From contig CP107216.1 in NCBI GenBank assembly GCA_025757645.1, forward strand, positions 1,673,501-1,737,500: 64,000 nt of DNA, written 5' to 3'. The stretch comes from Clostridiales bacterium (GTDB taxonomy: Bacteria; Bacillota; Clostridia; Oscillospirales; Oscillospiraceae). The stretch's first letter is position 1; every line of letters begins with the position of its first letter. The notes beneath the pieces were generated by a model, which was given only the letters and a program-made list of their open reading frames with translations, was not told the DNA's origin and did not search any database. This document shows positions 16,002 through 25,554 of this stretch, one piece after another. The translations under genes and the position numbers were made by a program.

Positions 16002-17543
16002 TTATTCCCACTCGATCGTGGCGGGCGGTTTGGACGTAATATCATAGACGATGCGGTTGATGCCCTTGACCTCGTTGACGATGCGCACGGAGACGCGGTC
16101 GAGCACATCATACGGGATGCGCGTCCAGTTGGCAGTCATGAAGTCCGTCGTCGTGACACTGCGCAGCGCGAGCGTATAGTCATACGTGCGGCCGTCGCCC
16201 ATAACACCGACAGAGCGCATATTCGTCAGCACCGCGAAGTACTGATTCATCGTCTGCTCCAGGTGCGCCTTGGCGATCTCGTCGCGGAAGATGAAGTCCG
16301 CGTCGCGCAGGATGTCCAGCTTGTCCTTGGACACCGCACCGAGACAGCGGATGGCCAGACCCGGGCCCGGGAACGGCTGGCGCATGACCAGATACTCCGG
16401 CAGGCCGAGCTCACGGCCGAGCGCGCGCACCTCGTCCTTAAACAGCAGACGCAGCGGCTCAATAATCTCCTTGAAGTCCACAAAGTCCGGCAGACCGCCG
16501 ACGTTGTGGTGGCTCTTGATGACGGCAGCGACATTCGTGCCGGATTCGATCACGTCGGGATAGATCGTACCCTGAGCCAGATAGTCGACCGAGCCGATCT
16601 TCTTGCCCTCTTCCTCAAAGACGCGGATGAACTCCTCGCCGATGATCTTGCGCTTCGTCTCCGGATCGGAGACGTCCTTCAGGCGCGTGAGGAAACGCTC
16701 TTCCGCGTTGACGCGCACGAAGTTGATGTCCCAATTCTGGAACGCAGCCTCGACCTCGTCGCCCTCGTTCTTGCGCAGCAGACCGTGATCGACAAAAATG
16801 CACGTGAGCTGATTGCCGACCGCCTCCGCCAGCAGCGCGGCCGCGACCGAAGAATCCACACCGCCGGAAAGTGCCAGAAGCACCTTGCCGTCGCCGACCT
16901 TGGCGCGGATGTCCTCAATGGACTTGCGCATGAAGTCGCCCATCGTCCAGTCGCCGGTCGCGCCGCAGACCTCATACAGGAAGTTGCGCAGCATGGCCTG
17001 TCCGTACTCGGTGTGGTTGACCTCGGGGTGGAACTGCACGCCGTAGAAGCCGCGCGCTTCATCGCAGATACCGACCGTCGGGCAGGCATCCGAATGCGCC
17101 ACAAGCCGGAACGAATCCGGCACCTTGGCCATATAGTCCCCGTGACTCATCCACGTAATGCTCTGCTCCGGCAGGCCGCGGAACAGACGGCAATCGGTGT
17201 CAAACCATGTCTCCGTCTTGCCGTACTCGCGCGCGGTGTCCTTCCCGGCGGCGGTTACTTCCCCACCGAGATACTGCGCCATGAGCTGGCAGCCGTAGCA
17301 AATACCGAGGATGGGGATGCCGAGCCGAAAGATCTCCGGATCAACCTGCGGCGAACCTTCGGCGTACACGCTCTGCGGGCCGCCGGTGAAGATGATGCCG
17401 ATGGGGTCAAAGGCGCGGATCTCATCCACGGTCATGGTGTTCGGCTTGACTTCGCAATAGACATTGCACTCGCGCACGCGGCGCGCAATAAGCTGGTTAT
17501 ACTGTCCTCCGAAATCGAGGACGATGACAGACTGATTCGGCAT
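16002..17543 (-). CDS. guaA: GMP synthase (glutamine-hydrolysing)
   Basis: Converts XMP to GMP with glutamine and ATP, the last step of de novo GMP synthesis. The 513-residue protein has the class I amidotransferase domain first (FTGGPQSVYAE, catalytic Cys in GICYGCQLMAQ, His/Glu in FHPEVNHT), then the ATP pyrophosphatase domain with LSGGVDSSVAAALL, and the dimerization domain ending TSKPPATIEWE, the conserved GuaA C-terminus. GGAGAGCG precedes ATG 17543. It lies 14 bases after glmS and is probably cotranscribed with it; both are glutamine amidotransferases. Confidence 0.98.
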   Translation of the reverse strand: MPNQSVIVLDFGGQYNQLIARRVRECNVYCEVKPNTMTVDEIRAFDPIGIIFTGGPQSVYAEGSPQVDPEIFRLGIPILGICYGCQLMAQYLGGEVTAAGKDTAREYGKTETWFDTDCRLFRGLPEQSITWMSHGDYMAKVPDSFRLVAHSDACPTVGICDEARGFYGVQFHPEVNHTEYGQAMLRNFLYEVCGATGDWTMGDFMRKSIEDIRAKVGDGKVLLALSGGVDSSVAAALLAEAVGNQLTCIFVDHGLLRKNEGDEVEAAFQNWDINFVRVNAEERFLTRLKDVSDPETKRKIIGEEFIRVFEEEGKKIGSVDYLAQGTIYPDVIESGTNVAAVIKSHHNVGGLPDFVDFKEIIEPLRLLFKDEVRALGRELGLPEYLVMRQPFPGPGLAIRCLGAVSKDKLDILRDADFIFRDEIAKAHLEQTMNQYFAVLTNMRSVGVMGDGRTYDYTLALRSVTTTDFMTANWTRIPYDVLDRVSVRIVNEVKGINRIVYDITSKPPATIEWE

Positions 17544-17557
17544 GGATGACGCTCTCC

Positions 17558-19390
17558 TTATTCGACGGTAACGGATTTCGCGAGGTTTTTCGGCTTATCG
17601 ATCGCGCAGCCGTTGGCTTTTGCGACATAATATGCAAAGAGCTGCAGCGGCACGATCTCCGCCGGGACGACGAACAGGTCGTCCATGCGCGGTACGAGGA
17701 TCACATCGTCCGCCTCGGAATAGATGGCGCGATTGCCCTCGAGCGCCACACCAAGCACGCGCGCACCGCGCGCCTTGACCTCTTTGACGTTGCTCATGGT
17801 CTTGTCAAACAGCGGCTCGTAGCACGCAACGGCGATGACGAGGCGATTCTCCTCAATGAGCGCAATCGTGCCGTGCTTGAGCTCGCCCGCGGCATAGGCC
17901 TCCGAGTGCAGGTAGGAGATCTCCTTGAGCTTCAGCGAGCCCTCCATGCAGACAGCGTAGTCCACATTGCGGCCGATGAAGAACAGGGACGGATTGTTTT
18001 TGTACCGCTCGGCCAGCTGCGCGATCTGCGGGTTGAGGTCGATGGCGCGCTGCACCATCTGTGGCAGGATCATGAGGTCGTCCGTGAGCTTTGCCGCCTC
18101 TTCCCTGCTCAGGCAGCCGCGCTTCTCGCCCAGATAGAGCGCCAGCAGATACAACACCGACACCTGCGTGGTGTAGCCCTTCGTGGTCGCAACGGCGATC
18201 TCCGGACCTGCCCAGGTGTAGATGACATCGTCCGAGATGCGAGCGATCGTACTGCCGACGACGTTGACGATCGAGAGCACATAAGCCCCCTTGGACTGCG
18301 CCTCGCGGATGGCGGCGATGGTGTCCGCCGTCTCGCCGGACTGCGAAATGATGATCATGAGCGTGTGCTCGTCGACGATCGGGTCACGGTAGCGGAACTC
18401 ACTTGCAAGGTCGGCATCGACCGGGATGTGCGTGAGCTTTTCGAGCGCATATTTGCCCGCCTGGCCGGCATAAAACGCCGAGCCGCAGGCCGTGATCATG
18501 ATCTTGTTGAAGCCCATGAGCTGCTCGTCGGTCATCTTCAGCTCGTCAAACACGACGCGGTGATCCTTCACACGCGGGTCGAGCGTGGACTTGATGGCAC
18601 GCGGCTGCTCCATGATCTCTTTGAGCATGAAATGCTCATAGCCGCCCTTCTCGGCAGCCTCGATGTCCCACGCGACGCGGGAGACAGGCTTGTGCACGGG
18701 CTTTCCGGTGCAGTCAAAGACGGTATAACCGTCGGCGCGCACCTCGGCGAGCTCGCCGTCGTCAAGATAGACCACATTTTTCGTGTGCGACACAAGCGCC
18801 GTCACGTCGGAGGCGAAGAAGTTCTCACCCGCGCCGACGCCGATGATCAGCGGACAGCCGTTGCGCGCGAGGAACATCTGCTCCGGGCAGTCGGCGCACA
18901 GAATGCCGATCGCATAGCTGCCCTCCAGACGGCCAAGTGTCTTCATGACAGTGTCCTTCAGGTTGCCGTCACCGGTGTAGTACATATCCAGCAGATGGAC
19001 GATGACCTCCGTGTCCGTCTCACTATGGAACCGGAACCCCTTGGCCTGCAGCATCTCGCGCAGCTCCATGAAGTTTTCGATGATGCCGTTTTGCACGATG
19101 GCGAACTTGCCGTCGTTGCTCACGTGCGGATGGGCGTTCGCCTCCGTCGGCGCGCCGTGCGTGGCCCAGCGCGTATGGCCGAGGCCAATATAGCCGTGAA
19201 GATCGCTACCGTCATGCGTTTTGGCCAGCAGATTCTTGATCTCGCCGCAGGCCTTGGCAAGCTCGATCGTGCTGCCGTCGAGCACGGCGATGCCGGCCGA
19301 GTCATAACCGCGGTATTCGAGCTTCTGCAGCCCTTCGAGAAGGATCGGCGCAGCCTGCTGCGCGCCGACGTATCCAACGATTCCACACAT
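17558..19390 (-). CDS. glmS: Glutamine-fructose-6-phosphate aminotransferase
   Basis: Makes glucosamine-6-phosphate, the entry step to peptidoglycan amino sugars. The 610-residue protein starts MCGIVGYVG, so Cys2 becomes the N-terminal nucleophile of the class II amidotransferase domain; GHTRWATHGAP is the next conserved block. Two SIS sugar-isomerase domains follow (ACGSAFYAGQAGKYALE and ISQSGETADT), and the C-terminus KPKNLAKSVTVE is the canonical ending. AAGGAGAACTGACT precedes the ATG. The upstream leader was checked for a glmS ribozyme core and none was recognised. Confidence 0.98.
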   Translation of the reverse strand: MCGIVGYVGAQQAAPILLEGLQKLEYRGYDSAGIAVLDGSTIELAKACGEIKNLLAKTHDGSDLHGYIGLGHTRWATHGAPTEANAHPHVSNDGKFAIVQNGIIENFMELREMLQAKGFRFHSETDTEVIVHLLDMYYTGDGNLKDTVMKTLGRLEGSYAIGILCADCPEQMFLARNGCPLIIGVGAGENFFASDVTALVSHTKNVVYLDDGELAEVRADGYTVFDCTGKPVHKPVSRVAWDIEAAEKGGYEHFMLKEIMEQPRAIKSTLDPRVKDHRVVFDELKMTDEQLMGFNKIMITACGSAFYAGQAGKYALEKLTHIPVDADLASEFRYRDPIVDEHTLMIIISQSGETADTIAAIREAQSKGAYVLSIVNVVGSTIARISDDVIYTWAGPEIAVATTKGYTTQVSVLYLLALYLGEKRGCLSREEAAKLTDDLMILPQMVQRAIDLNPQIAQLAERYKNNPSLFFIGRNVDYAVCMEGSLKLKEISYLHSEAYAAGELKHGTIALIEENRLVIAVACYEPLFDKTMSNVKEVKARGARVLGVALEGNRAIYSEADDVILVPRMDDLFVVPAEIVPLQLFAYYVAKANGCAIDKPKNLAKSVTVE

Positions 19391-19769
19391 AGTCAGTTCT
19401 CCTTATTATTTTGAAAAATCATCGTTATCGCAATTCTATGCCGACATTGTGCAAATACGTACAAAATGCCAAAATAGCATTCTAAATATTATACCGATAT
19501 CCCGTTCGTGTCAAGTTGCGCTTTGTGAACACTGCATAGACCGCAGTCCCCGTTGCCGCGGGCCGTCCGCCAAGGCAGAATGGAAAATGCAATCATCGCA
19601 ACCGGATGGCGCACATCCCCGCGCGCCGGAAACAGCCGGCAAGAAAGGCAAACAGCGACAAAAAAGCTTGCAAAAATTGCATTTTTCTGCTCTGCATACT
19701 TCCATTCTGTCCGCAGAAAATAGTAGCGGGTCAAGAAACCCAAAACACGAAAAGGAGATGGAAAACGAA
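19391..19769. other. Intergenic region between glmS and the SASP gene
   Basis: About 380 bases without a convincing gene. It contains the glmS promoter near its left end. The centre (19540-19640) is GC-rich without a clear hairpin plus T-run. No sigma-G promoter for the SASP gene could be assigned with confidence. Confidence 0.6.
19488..19514 (-). promoter_or_regulatory. glmS-guaA promoter
   Basis: Minus-strand TTGACA (19509-19514) and TATAAT (19488-19493) are both consensus, but the spacer is only 15 bases, shorter than the usual 17. The leader to glmS is about 90 bases. Confidence 0.65.
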
Positions 19770-19970
19770 ATGGCTACTTCCAACAGCAACAACCTTGTCA
19801 ACCCCAATGCGCGTGAGGCGATGAACCGCTTCAAGATGGAAGCCGCGTCCGAGGTGGGCGTGAACCTCAAGCAGGGTTACAACGGTGATCTGACGTCCCG
19901 TCAGGCCGGCAGCATCGGCGGCCAGATGGTCAAAAAGATGATCGCCGCCTACGAAAACGGCATGCAGTAA
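19770..19970 (+). CDS. Small acid-soluble spore protein, alpha/beta type
   Basis: A 66-residue alpha/beta-type SASP that coats DNA in the dormant spore core and protects it from UV. Family marks are the GPR protease-like region KMEAASEVGVNL and the C-terminal block GYNGDLTSRQAGSIGGQMVKKM (seen as GDLTSRQAGSIGG). Start ATG 19770 gives MATSNSNN; AAAGGAG lies upstream, and an ATG at 19758 directly abutting it is less likely. It is a monocistronic gene with its own terminator, as usual for ssp genes. It shows that the organism forms endospores. Confidence 0.96.
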   Translation: MATSNSNNLVNPNAREAMNRFKMEAASEVGVNLKQGYNGDLTSRQAGSIGGQMVKKMIAAYENGMQ

Positions 19971-19983
19971 TCTGAGCAAAACC

Positions 19984-20020
19984 GAAAAAAGCAGGGCCGC
20001 GGAATTCCGCGGCCCTGTTT
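19984..20020. terminator. Terminator between SASP gene and alanyl-tRNA editing gene
   Basis: A 26-base perfect palindrome centred on GGAATTCC (19992-20017) with A and T runs on its flanks, serving both converging genes. Confidence 0.9.
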
Positions 20021-20036
20021 CCTATCTGCATCTATA

Positions 20037-21197
20037 TTATTTCCCGGGATAGACAGCAAAAAACGCCTCGATCGCGGCGGCCGGGGCCGTGCACGAGCCC
20101 TGGATCATGGTCGGCTTGCCGCCGCCGCGGCCGGAGATGGCGGCATTGATGGTCTTTGCCTCCGTGCGCAGATCGACCGTGCGGCTGCCGATGATATAGC
20201 GGTAGCCGTCCGCATCGCTGCCGGTAAAGGCGGCGCAGACGCCGCCGGCAAGCAGCATGCCGGCATTGACGAATTCGCGCATGGCGGCCGGATCGTCAAA
20301 GCGGTCGATGACGCAGATACTGCCGGGCGTCTCCCGCAGCAGCTGCAGCCGCTGCGCGTTGAGGCGGCGCTCCAGCTCCGCGGCCGCGGCCTTACGCTGC
20401 GCGATCTCATCGAGCAGGCGCTGCACGGCCGGGACGACATCCGCCTGCCGCACGGACAGCTGCGCCGAGAGCGCCGCGACCTGCGCGCTCTTTTCCCGAT
20501 AGTCCGCCTCCGCGTCCGACCCGCACAAAATCGTCACGCGCACACCGCCGCGGTGGCGCATGAGCGACGTGAACTTGATCGCGCCGATCTCGCCCGTGTG
20601 CGACACGTGCGGCGCGCAGCAGGCGCAGACATCATAGCCCTCGACGGTGACAATGCGTATATCCTCTTTCAGGTCGAGCTTGCTGCGGTACTCCATGTGC
20701 GCCAGCTGCTCCGGTGCCGGGTACTCTGTCCGGATCGGCACATTGCGGTACACTGCCTCATTTGCCAGCTGCTCGATGTGCATGAGCTGCGTCCATGTGA
20801 GCTCGCCGCTATAATCCATCGTGATCGCGTCTTCCCCAAGGTGGAAGCCAACGTTGTCAAATCCGTATTCCTTATGGATCAGCCCGGAGATAATGTGCTC
20901 GCCCGAGTGGCCCTGCATGCGCCGGAAGCGCTGCGGCCAGTCGATCTGGCCGCGCACCTGCGCACCGGGTGCGAGCGGCGCGTCCGTATAGTGCACGATC
21001 GCATCCGGCAGCAGCTGCACGTCCAGAACGCGCGCGCCGCCGAGCGCACCGGTATCGGCCGGCTGACCGCCGCCCTCCGGGAAAAACACCGTCTGATCGA
21101 GCACGACGGCATAGCGCGCCCCGTCCGGGTCGCAGCGCAGCACGGTCGCAGAAAAATCACGCCGGTGACTGTCGAGATCATATAATTTCCTGGTCAT
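20037..21197 (-). CDS. Alanyl-tRNA editing protein (AlaX, long form with DHHA1)
   Basis: A stand-alone trans-editing hydrolase that removes serine or glycine from mischarged tRNA-Ala. The 386-residue protein has the second additional domain of AlaRS with the zinc ligands HSGEH (HxxxH) and CCAPH (CxxxH), a coiled-coil-like linker (about residues 235-290), and a C-terminal DHHA1 domain ending SGRGGGKPTMIQGS. FPEGGGQPADTG near residue 45 is also typical. The ATG at 21197 is preceded by GGGGGATTTGACC; an in-frame start 15 bases earlier lacks support. It is a single gene. Confidence 0.94.
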   Translation of the reverse strand: MTRKLYDLDSHRRDFSATVLRCDPDGARYAVVLDQTVFFPEGGGQPADTGALGGARVLDVQLLPDAIVHYTDAPLAPGAQVRGQIDWPQRFRRMQGHSGEHIISGLIHKEYGFDNVGFHLGEDAITMDYSGELTWTQLMHIEQLANEAVYRNVPIRTEYPAPEQLAHMEYRSKLDLKEDIRIVTVEGYDVCACCAPHVSHTGEIGAIKFTSLMRHRGGVRVTILCGSDAEADYREKSAQVAALSAQLSVRQADVVPAVQRLLDEIAQRKAAAAELERRLNAQRLQLLRETPGSICVIDRFDDPAAMREFVNAGMLLAGGVCAAFTGSDADGYRYIIGSRTVDLRTEAKTINAAISGRGGGKPTMIQGSCTAPAAAIEAFFAVYPGK

Positions 21198-21312
21198 GGT
21201 CAAATCCCCCATTTCTCATAGCAGTATAGCAGGAATTTTCGTTGTTCTCAACCCTTGCTTATTTGTGTCGAATATCGTATTCTTGTGCCAATAACATAAA
21301 AAGGTGATAATT

Positions 21313-21846
21313 ATGAACCAGAAACTCAGAAATCTCGTCTACACCGCCATGCTCATGGCGCTGTGCTGCGTGGCGACGCTCGTCATCAAGATCCCGACCG
21401 TGACCGGCGGCTATCTCAACGCCGGCGACATCGTGGTCGTACTCGCCGCCCTGCTGGCTGGCCCGCTCTACGGCGGCGTGGCTGCCGGTTTCGGCTCCGG
21501 TCTGGCGGATGTGATCTCCGGCTACATGAGCTACGCGCCCGGCACGCTCGTCGTCAAAGGGTGTGCGGCCGTGGTCACGGCGCTGATCTTCCGCGCCTGC
21601 CGCAAAAAGTCCTTTGGCTTCGCGCTGCTGAGCGCCATCTGCGGCGAGATCATCATGGTGCTGGGCTACTTTGTGTTTGAGGATTTCATTCTCGGCTATG
21701 GCGCAGCCGCGGCGGCAGAGATCCCGGGCAACGCCGCGCAGGCCGCCGTCGGCATCGTGGGCGGTCTGGCGCTGTACTTTGCGCTGAGCAAAGTGCCGCA
21801 GATCCGCGATTTCTCCGAGGCCGCGCTGGCAAAAAAGCAGAAATAA
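21313..21846 (+). CDS. ECF transporter S component
   Basis: A 177-residue hydrophobic protein with about five to six membrane helices, of the substrate-binding (S) component family of energy-coupling factor vitamin importers. Typical are the N-terminal LVYTAMLMALCCVAT, the loop GGYLNAGDIVVVLAALLAGPLYGG (quoted in part: GYLNAGD) and KGCAAVVTALI. The EcfAA'T energizing module is not here, so it must be shared and encoded elsewhere. The vitamin is not predictable. AAGGTGATAATT precedes ATG 21313. Confidence 0.88.
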   Translation: MNQKLRNLVYTAMLMALCCVATLVIKIPTVTGGYLNAGDIVVVLAALLAGPLYGGVAAGFGSGLADVISGYMSYAPGTLVVKGCAAVVTALIFRACRKKSFGFALLSAICGEIIMVLGYFVFEDFILGYGAAAAAEIPGNAAQAAVGIVGGLALYFALSKVPQIRDFSEAALAKKQK

Positions 21847-21861
21847 ATCCACTCCATACGC

Positions 21862-21896
21862 AAAACAGCCGCTCCCGATCGGGAGCGGCTGTTTTT
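21862..21896. terminator. Bidirectional terminator
   Basis: A 34-base perfect palindrome (21862-21895) with CAGCCGCTCCCGATCGGGAG at its core and flanking A4/T5 runs, between the ECF gene and the converging serA. Confidence 0.93.
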
Positions 21897-21903
21897 CTCG
21901 TTT

Positions 21904-23067
21904 TTACACCACGCGCACGCGAATGACCTCCGGTATGCGGTCAATCTTTGCCACCTGATCGTCATCGAGGCGGCCGTTGAGATCAATCATGGCATAGGCG
22001 TATGCGCCGTAAGCCTTGTTGATCATGTTCTCGACGTTCAGGCCCGTGCTGCAGGTGATCTCCAGGAACTGGTTGAGCATCGTCGGCACGTTCTGGTGCA
22101 GGATGCACACACGGCTGACGCCCATGCGCTCGAGCGTCGCGTCCGGGAAGTTGACGGAGTTTTTGATGTTGCCGTTGGCGAGATAATCGTAGAGCTCGCG
22201 CGCGGCCATGACGGCGGACTTCTCCTCGCTCTCCGGCGTGCAGGCGCCCAGATGCGGCAGCGCGATGATATTGTCGACGCCGACGACCTTTTCGTTGGGA
22301 AAGTCCGTGACATACTTGCCGACGCGGCCGGAGGCAATGGCGGCGAGCATGGCGTCGTCATCCACGATCTCGGCGCGCGACTCGTTGATGATGCGCACGC
22401 CGTCCTTCATCTTGGAAAACGCCCTGGCATCAAGCATATGGAACGTCTGGTCCGTGTACGGCACGTTGATGCTGATATAATCCGCCTTGGCATAGATGCC
22501 GTCGAGGTTCACCTCGTGCTTGACATCGCGCGAGAGCCGCCACGCCGCGTCCACGGACAGGTACGGATCATATCCGCAGACATTCATGCCGAGGCTCACG
22601 GCAGCGTTGGCGATGAGCGCGCCGATCGCGCCAAGGCCGATGACGCCCAGCGTCTTGCCCATAAGCTCGGGGCCTGCAAACTGCGATTTGCCCTTTTCAA
22701 CGAGCGCGGGGATGTCCTTGCCCCGGCCGTTGAGCCCCTTGACCCAGTCAATGCTGCCGAGCACATCGCGCGACGAGAGTACGAGCGAGCAGAGGATCTG
22801 CTCCTTGACCGCCTCGGCGTTTGCGCCGGGCGAGTTGAACACGACGATGCCGCGGCGGCAGCAATCCTCGAGCGGGATGTTGTTCGTGCCGGCGCCGGAG
22901 CGCGCGATGGCGATCAGGCTCGGCTCAAAGGCATAGCTGTGCAGGTCGGCCGAGCGCAGGATCAGGCCATCTGGTGCCTGTATGTCCTCCCCGACGACGC
23001 AGCCGCGCTCTTCGAGCTTCTGCAGGCCATAGGGGGATATATGGTTCATGGTTTTGATTTTATACAT
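21904..23067 (-). CDS. serA: D-3-phosphoglycerate dehydrogenase
   Basis: First enzyme of serine synthesis, oxidising 3-phosphoglycerate with NAD. The 387-residue protein has the D-isomer-specific 2-hydroxyacid dehydrogenase fold: the NAD site GVIGLGAIGALIA, RSGAGTNNIP, INESRAEIVDD with the substrate arginine (NESRAE in place of the more usual NxARG), and the catalytic histidine in ALPHLGACT. A C-terminal ACT domain (about residues 315-387: VCILHQNVPTMLNQFLEI) suggests serine feedback. It overlaps the serC stop by 8 bases, forming a serC-serA operon. Confidence 0.95.
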   Translation of the reverse strand: MYKIKTMNHISPYGLQKLEERGCVVGEDIQAPDGLILRSADLHSYAFEPSLIAIARSGAGTNNIPLEDCCRRGIVVFNSPGANAEAVKEQILCSLVLSSRDVLGSIDWVKGLNGRGKDIPALVEKGKSQFAGPELMGKTLGVIGLGAIGALIANAAVSLGMNVCGYDPYLSVDAAWRLSRDVKHEVNLDGIYAKADYISINVPYTDQTFHMLDARAFSKMKDGVRIINESRAEIVDDDAMLAAIASGRVGKYVTDFPNEKVVGVDNIIALPHLGACTPESEEKSAVMAARELYDYLANGNIKNSVNFPDATLERMGVSRVCILHQNVPTMLNQFLEITCSTGLNVENMINKAYGAYAYAMIDLNGRLDDDQVAKIDRIPEVIRVRVV

Positions 23068-24151
23068 GATGTTCTACCTCAAACTGTTTCAGATAATCCA
23101 CGAGCGCATCCACGCCCGCCATCGGCATGGCGTTATAAAGCGAGGCGCGCATGCCGCCGGCAACGCGGTGGCCCTTGAGATTCAGCAGGCCGCGCGCCGC
23201 CGCGCCGCTGATGAATTCCTTGTCGAGCGCATCGTCCCCGGTGCGGAACGTGACGTTCATATCCGAGCGGGAGCCCGGCTGCGCACAGGGATGAAACAGC
23301 GCGCTGTTGTCGAGAAAATCGTACACCTTTGCGGCGCGCGCATGCTTGAGCTGCTGCATGCCCTCCACGCCGCCCTGCCGCTCCAGCCACGCGAGCACGA
23401 GACCGAGGATGTAAATGCACCAGCACGGCGGGGTGTTGTACATAGAGTCCTTGTCGATCATGCGCTGATAGCTGTACATGACCGGTGTGATGGGCAGCTC
23501 ATGCCCGGCGAGACTGCGGTCAACGATCGCAACCGTCAGGCCCGCAGGGGCCATGTTTTTCTGCGCGCCGGCGAAGATCACGCCGTATTTTGACACATCG
23601 ACCGGGCGCGAGAGAATGTCCGACGACATGTCGCACGCGAGCGGCACGCGGCCGGTCTCCGGCACGTACTGCCATTCGGTGCCGTAGATCGTATTGTTGG
23701 CGCAATAATAAAAATAGGACGCGCGCGCATCGAGCCTCAGCTCGCTCTGCTGCGGGATACGGGTATGGCCGCAGGTGGAGGTGTCCGCCGCAATGTGCAC
23801 CGCGCCGTATTTCTCGGCCTCTTTGGCCGCGTTGCCGGAAAAATGCCCGGTCACGGCATAGTCCGCCGTCCCCTGCTCGCCCATCAGATTGAGCGGGATC
23901 ATGGAAAACTGCGCCGTGCCGCCGCCCTGCAAAAACAGGATCTCATGTGTGTCCGGCACAGACAGTGCGGCGCGAAAACGCGCCTTCACATCCTGGAAGA
24001 TATCCGAAAAAGCCTGACTTCGGTGACTCATCTCCATCACGGACATACCCGTGCCATGATAATTGAGCAATTCCGCCTGCGCCTGCCTGAGCACTTCCTC
24101 CGGCAGGACCGACGGTCCAGCAGAAAAATTGAACGTTTCACTTCGGGTCAC
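23060..24151 (-). CDS. serC: Phosphoserine aminotransferase
   Basis: Second enzyme of serine synthesis; PLP-dependent transamination of 3-phosphohydroxypyruvate. The 363-residue protein starts with NFSAGPSVLPEEVL, the SerC signature, and has the PLP lysine in FAGAQKNMAPAG. GGAGGTGATTTCC precedes the GTG at 24151, which is preferred to the GTG at 24160 that lies inside the ribosome site. Translation couples to serA. No phosphoserine phosphatase lies alongside. Confidence 0.96.
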   Translation of the reverse strand: MTRSETFNFSAGPSVLPEEVLRQAQAELLNYHGTGMSVMEMSHRSQAFSDIFQDVKARFRAALSVPDTHEILFLQGGGTAQFSMIPLNLMGEQGTADYAVTGHFSGNAAKEAEKYGAVHIAADTSTCGHTRIPQQSELRLDARASYFYYCANNTIYGTEWQYVPETGRVPLACDMSSDILSRPVDVSKYGVIFAGAQKNMAPAGLTVAIVDRSLAGHELPITPVMYSYQRMIDKDSMYNTPPCWCIYILGLVLAWLERQGGVEGMQQLKHARAAKVYDFLDNSALFHPCAQPGSRSDMNVTFRTGDDALDKEFISGAAARGLLNLKGHRVAGGMRASLYNAMPMAGVDALVDYLKQFEVEHHV

Positions 24152-24237
24152 GGAAATCACCTCCAGGGGTCAAAATTCATCGCATACAGCACATTCTGCA
24201 TGGATTGAGAAAAGTCTAACACGTTCCGCAAAGCGCG

Positions 24238-25524
24238 TCAAACCAAATCCCCCACAAGCATTTGCCCGGAAACGGCAGAGATTTTGACATTTTTCACAAG
24301 TCCGCGCAGATCGTCCCCCGCAGCGCGCACCAGACAATAGTTGTCCGAGTGTCCGACCCAGCTGCCGTCATGCTCCGTCTCGAACAAAACGGGCAGCGTC
24401 TGGCCGACCTGCTGCACCAGATAGCGCTGCTTGCAGGCATCGGCCACGCGCTGTGCCTCATGCGCGCGCGCCGATTTGACCGCGTGGCTGAGCTGCTCCG
24501 GCATGGCGTCCGCCTTCGTGCCAGGGCGGCGGGAGTACGGGAAAACATGCACGGCCGCAAAGCCGACCTGCTCCAAAAACGCCACTGCGGCCGCCTGATC
24601 TGCCTCCGTCTCGCCGGGGAAGCCCGTGATCATGTCCGCCGTGAGCGCACAGCCCGGGAAATACCGCCGCAGCCGCTCGACGCAGGCGAGAAACTCTGCA
24701 GTATTATATTTGCGGTTCATGCGCGCGAGCGTGCGGTCGCATCCGCTTTGCAGCGAGAGATGGAAATGCCGGCAGACCTGCCCGGTCGCGGCGGCGCGGC
24801 GGCAGAAGTCCTCCGTGATGACCGTCGGCTCGATCGAGCCGAGGCGCAGACGCATCTGCGGCGCGGCGGCGGCGACCGTCTCCACGGCGTCGGCCAGCGT
24901 CAGCTTACCCGGCAGATCCCGGCCGTAGGACGCGATCTCGATGCCGGTCAGCACCAGCTCCCGATAGCCCTCGGCGGCCAGATGCGCCGCCTGACGCGCC
25001 ATTTCCTCCAGCGGCAGACTGCGGATGCGGCCGCGCGTATACGGGATGACACAGTAGGTGCAGAAATTATTGCAGCCGTCCTGGATCTTCAGCATCGCGC
25101 GCGTGCGGCCGTAGGCCGCGCCCGCCGGCAGCGGCTCAAAGTCAAAGCGCTGGAACGGATTATCCACGCACGTGACGGGCGCGTGCTCACGGAACGCACG
25201 CAGAATGTCATCCACAAATGCCTGCTTGCTGCCGCTGCCATGTACCACGTCGGCGCCGATGGACGCCGCGTCCTCCGGGCTGAGCTGCGACCAGCAGCCG
25301 CACACGGCGCACAGCGCCTGCGGGTGCTCCTCGCGCAGCTTGCGGATCATCTGGCGCGACTTGCGCCCGCCCTCCGCCGTGACGGCGCAGGTGTTGACGA
25401 CGATCAGATCGACCGGCTCACCGTCCGCTGCGGCCGTGAAGCCGTGCGCGTGCAGGAGCGTTTCGATTGCCTGCGCTTCATACTGGTTGACCTTGCAGCC
25501 GAGGGCGGTTATAATATAGTGCAT
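24238..25524 (-). CDS. mtaB: tRNA threonylcarbamoyladenosine methylthiotransferase MtaB
   Basis: Radical-SAM enzyme that adds a methylthio group to t6A37 of tRNA. The 428-residue protein has the N-terminal UPF0004 domain (ITALGCKVNQYEAQA, NTCAVTAEGGRKSRQ, CGCWSQ) with three cysteines for the auxiliary cluster, the radical-SAM motif CNNFCTYC with the following VIPYTRGR, and a C-terminal TRAM-like region. GGAGATGTTTTT precedes ATG 25524; the same open frame continues upstream without ribosome site. It is divergent from a cysteine desulfurase 30 bases away, which may be a sulfur-supply link. Confidence 0.95.
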   Translation of the reverse strand: MHYIITALGCKVNQYEAQAIETLLHAHGFTAAADGEPVDLIVVNTCAVTAEGGRKSRQMIRKLREEHPQALCAVCGCWSQLSPEDAASIGADVVHGSGSKQAFVDDILRAFREHAPVTCVDNPFQRFDFEPLPAGAAYGRTRAMLKIQDGCNNFCTYCVIPYTRGRIRSLPLEEMARQAAHLAAEGYRELVLTGIEIASYGRDLPGKLTLADAVETVAAAAPQMRLRLGSIEPTVITEDFCRRAAATGQVCRHFHLSLQSGCDRTLARMNRKYNTAEFLACVERLRRYFPGCALTADMITGFPGETEADQAAAVAFLEQVGFAAVHVFPYSRRPGTKADAMPEQLSHAVKSARAHEAQRVADACKQRYLVQQVGQTLPVLFETEHDGSWVGHSDNYCLVRAAGDDLRGLVKNVKISAVSGQMLVGDLV

Positions 25525-25554
25525 AAAAACATCTCCAAATCGAGGTAAGTGATC

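Noticed and set aside
19391..19560. glmS ribozyme in the glmS leader
   Set aside because: The conserved cleavage site and core of the ribozyme could not be found in the roughly 90-base leader.
24152..24237. Regulatory RNA before serC
   Set aside because: The gap to the divergent or preceding gene is under 90 bases and shows no structured element.
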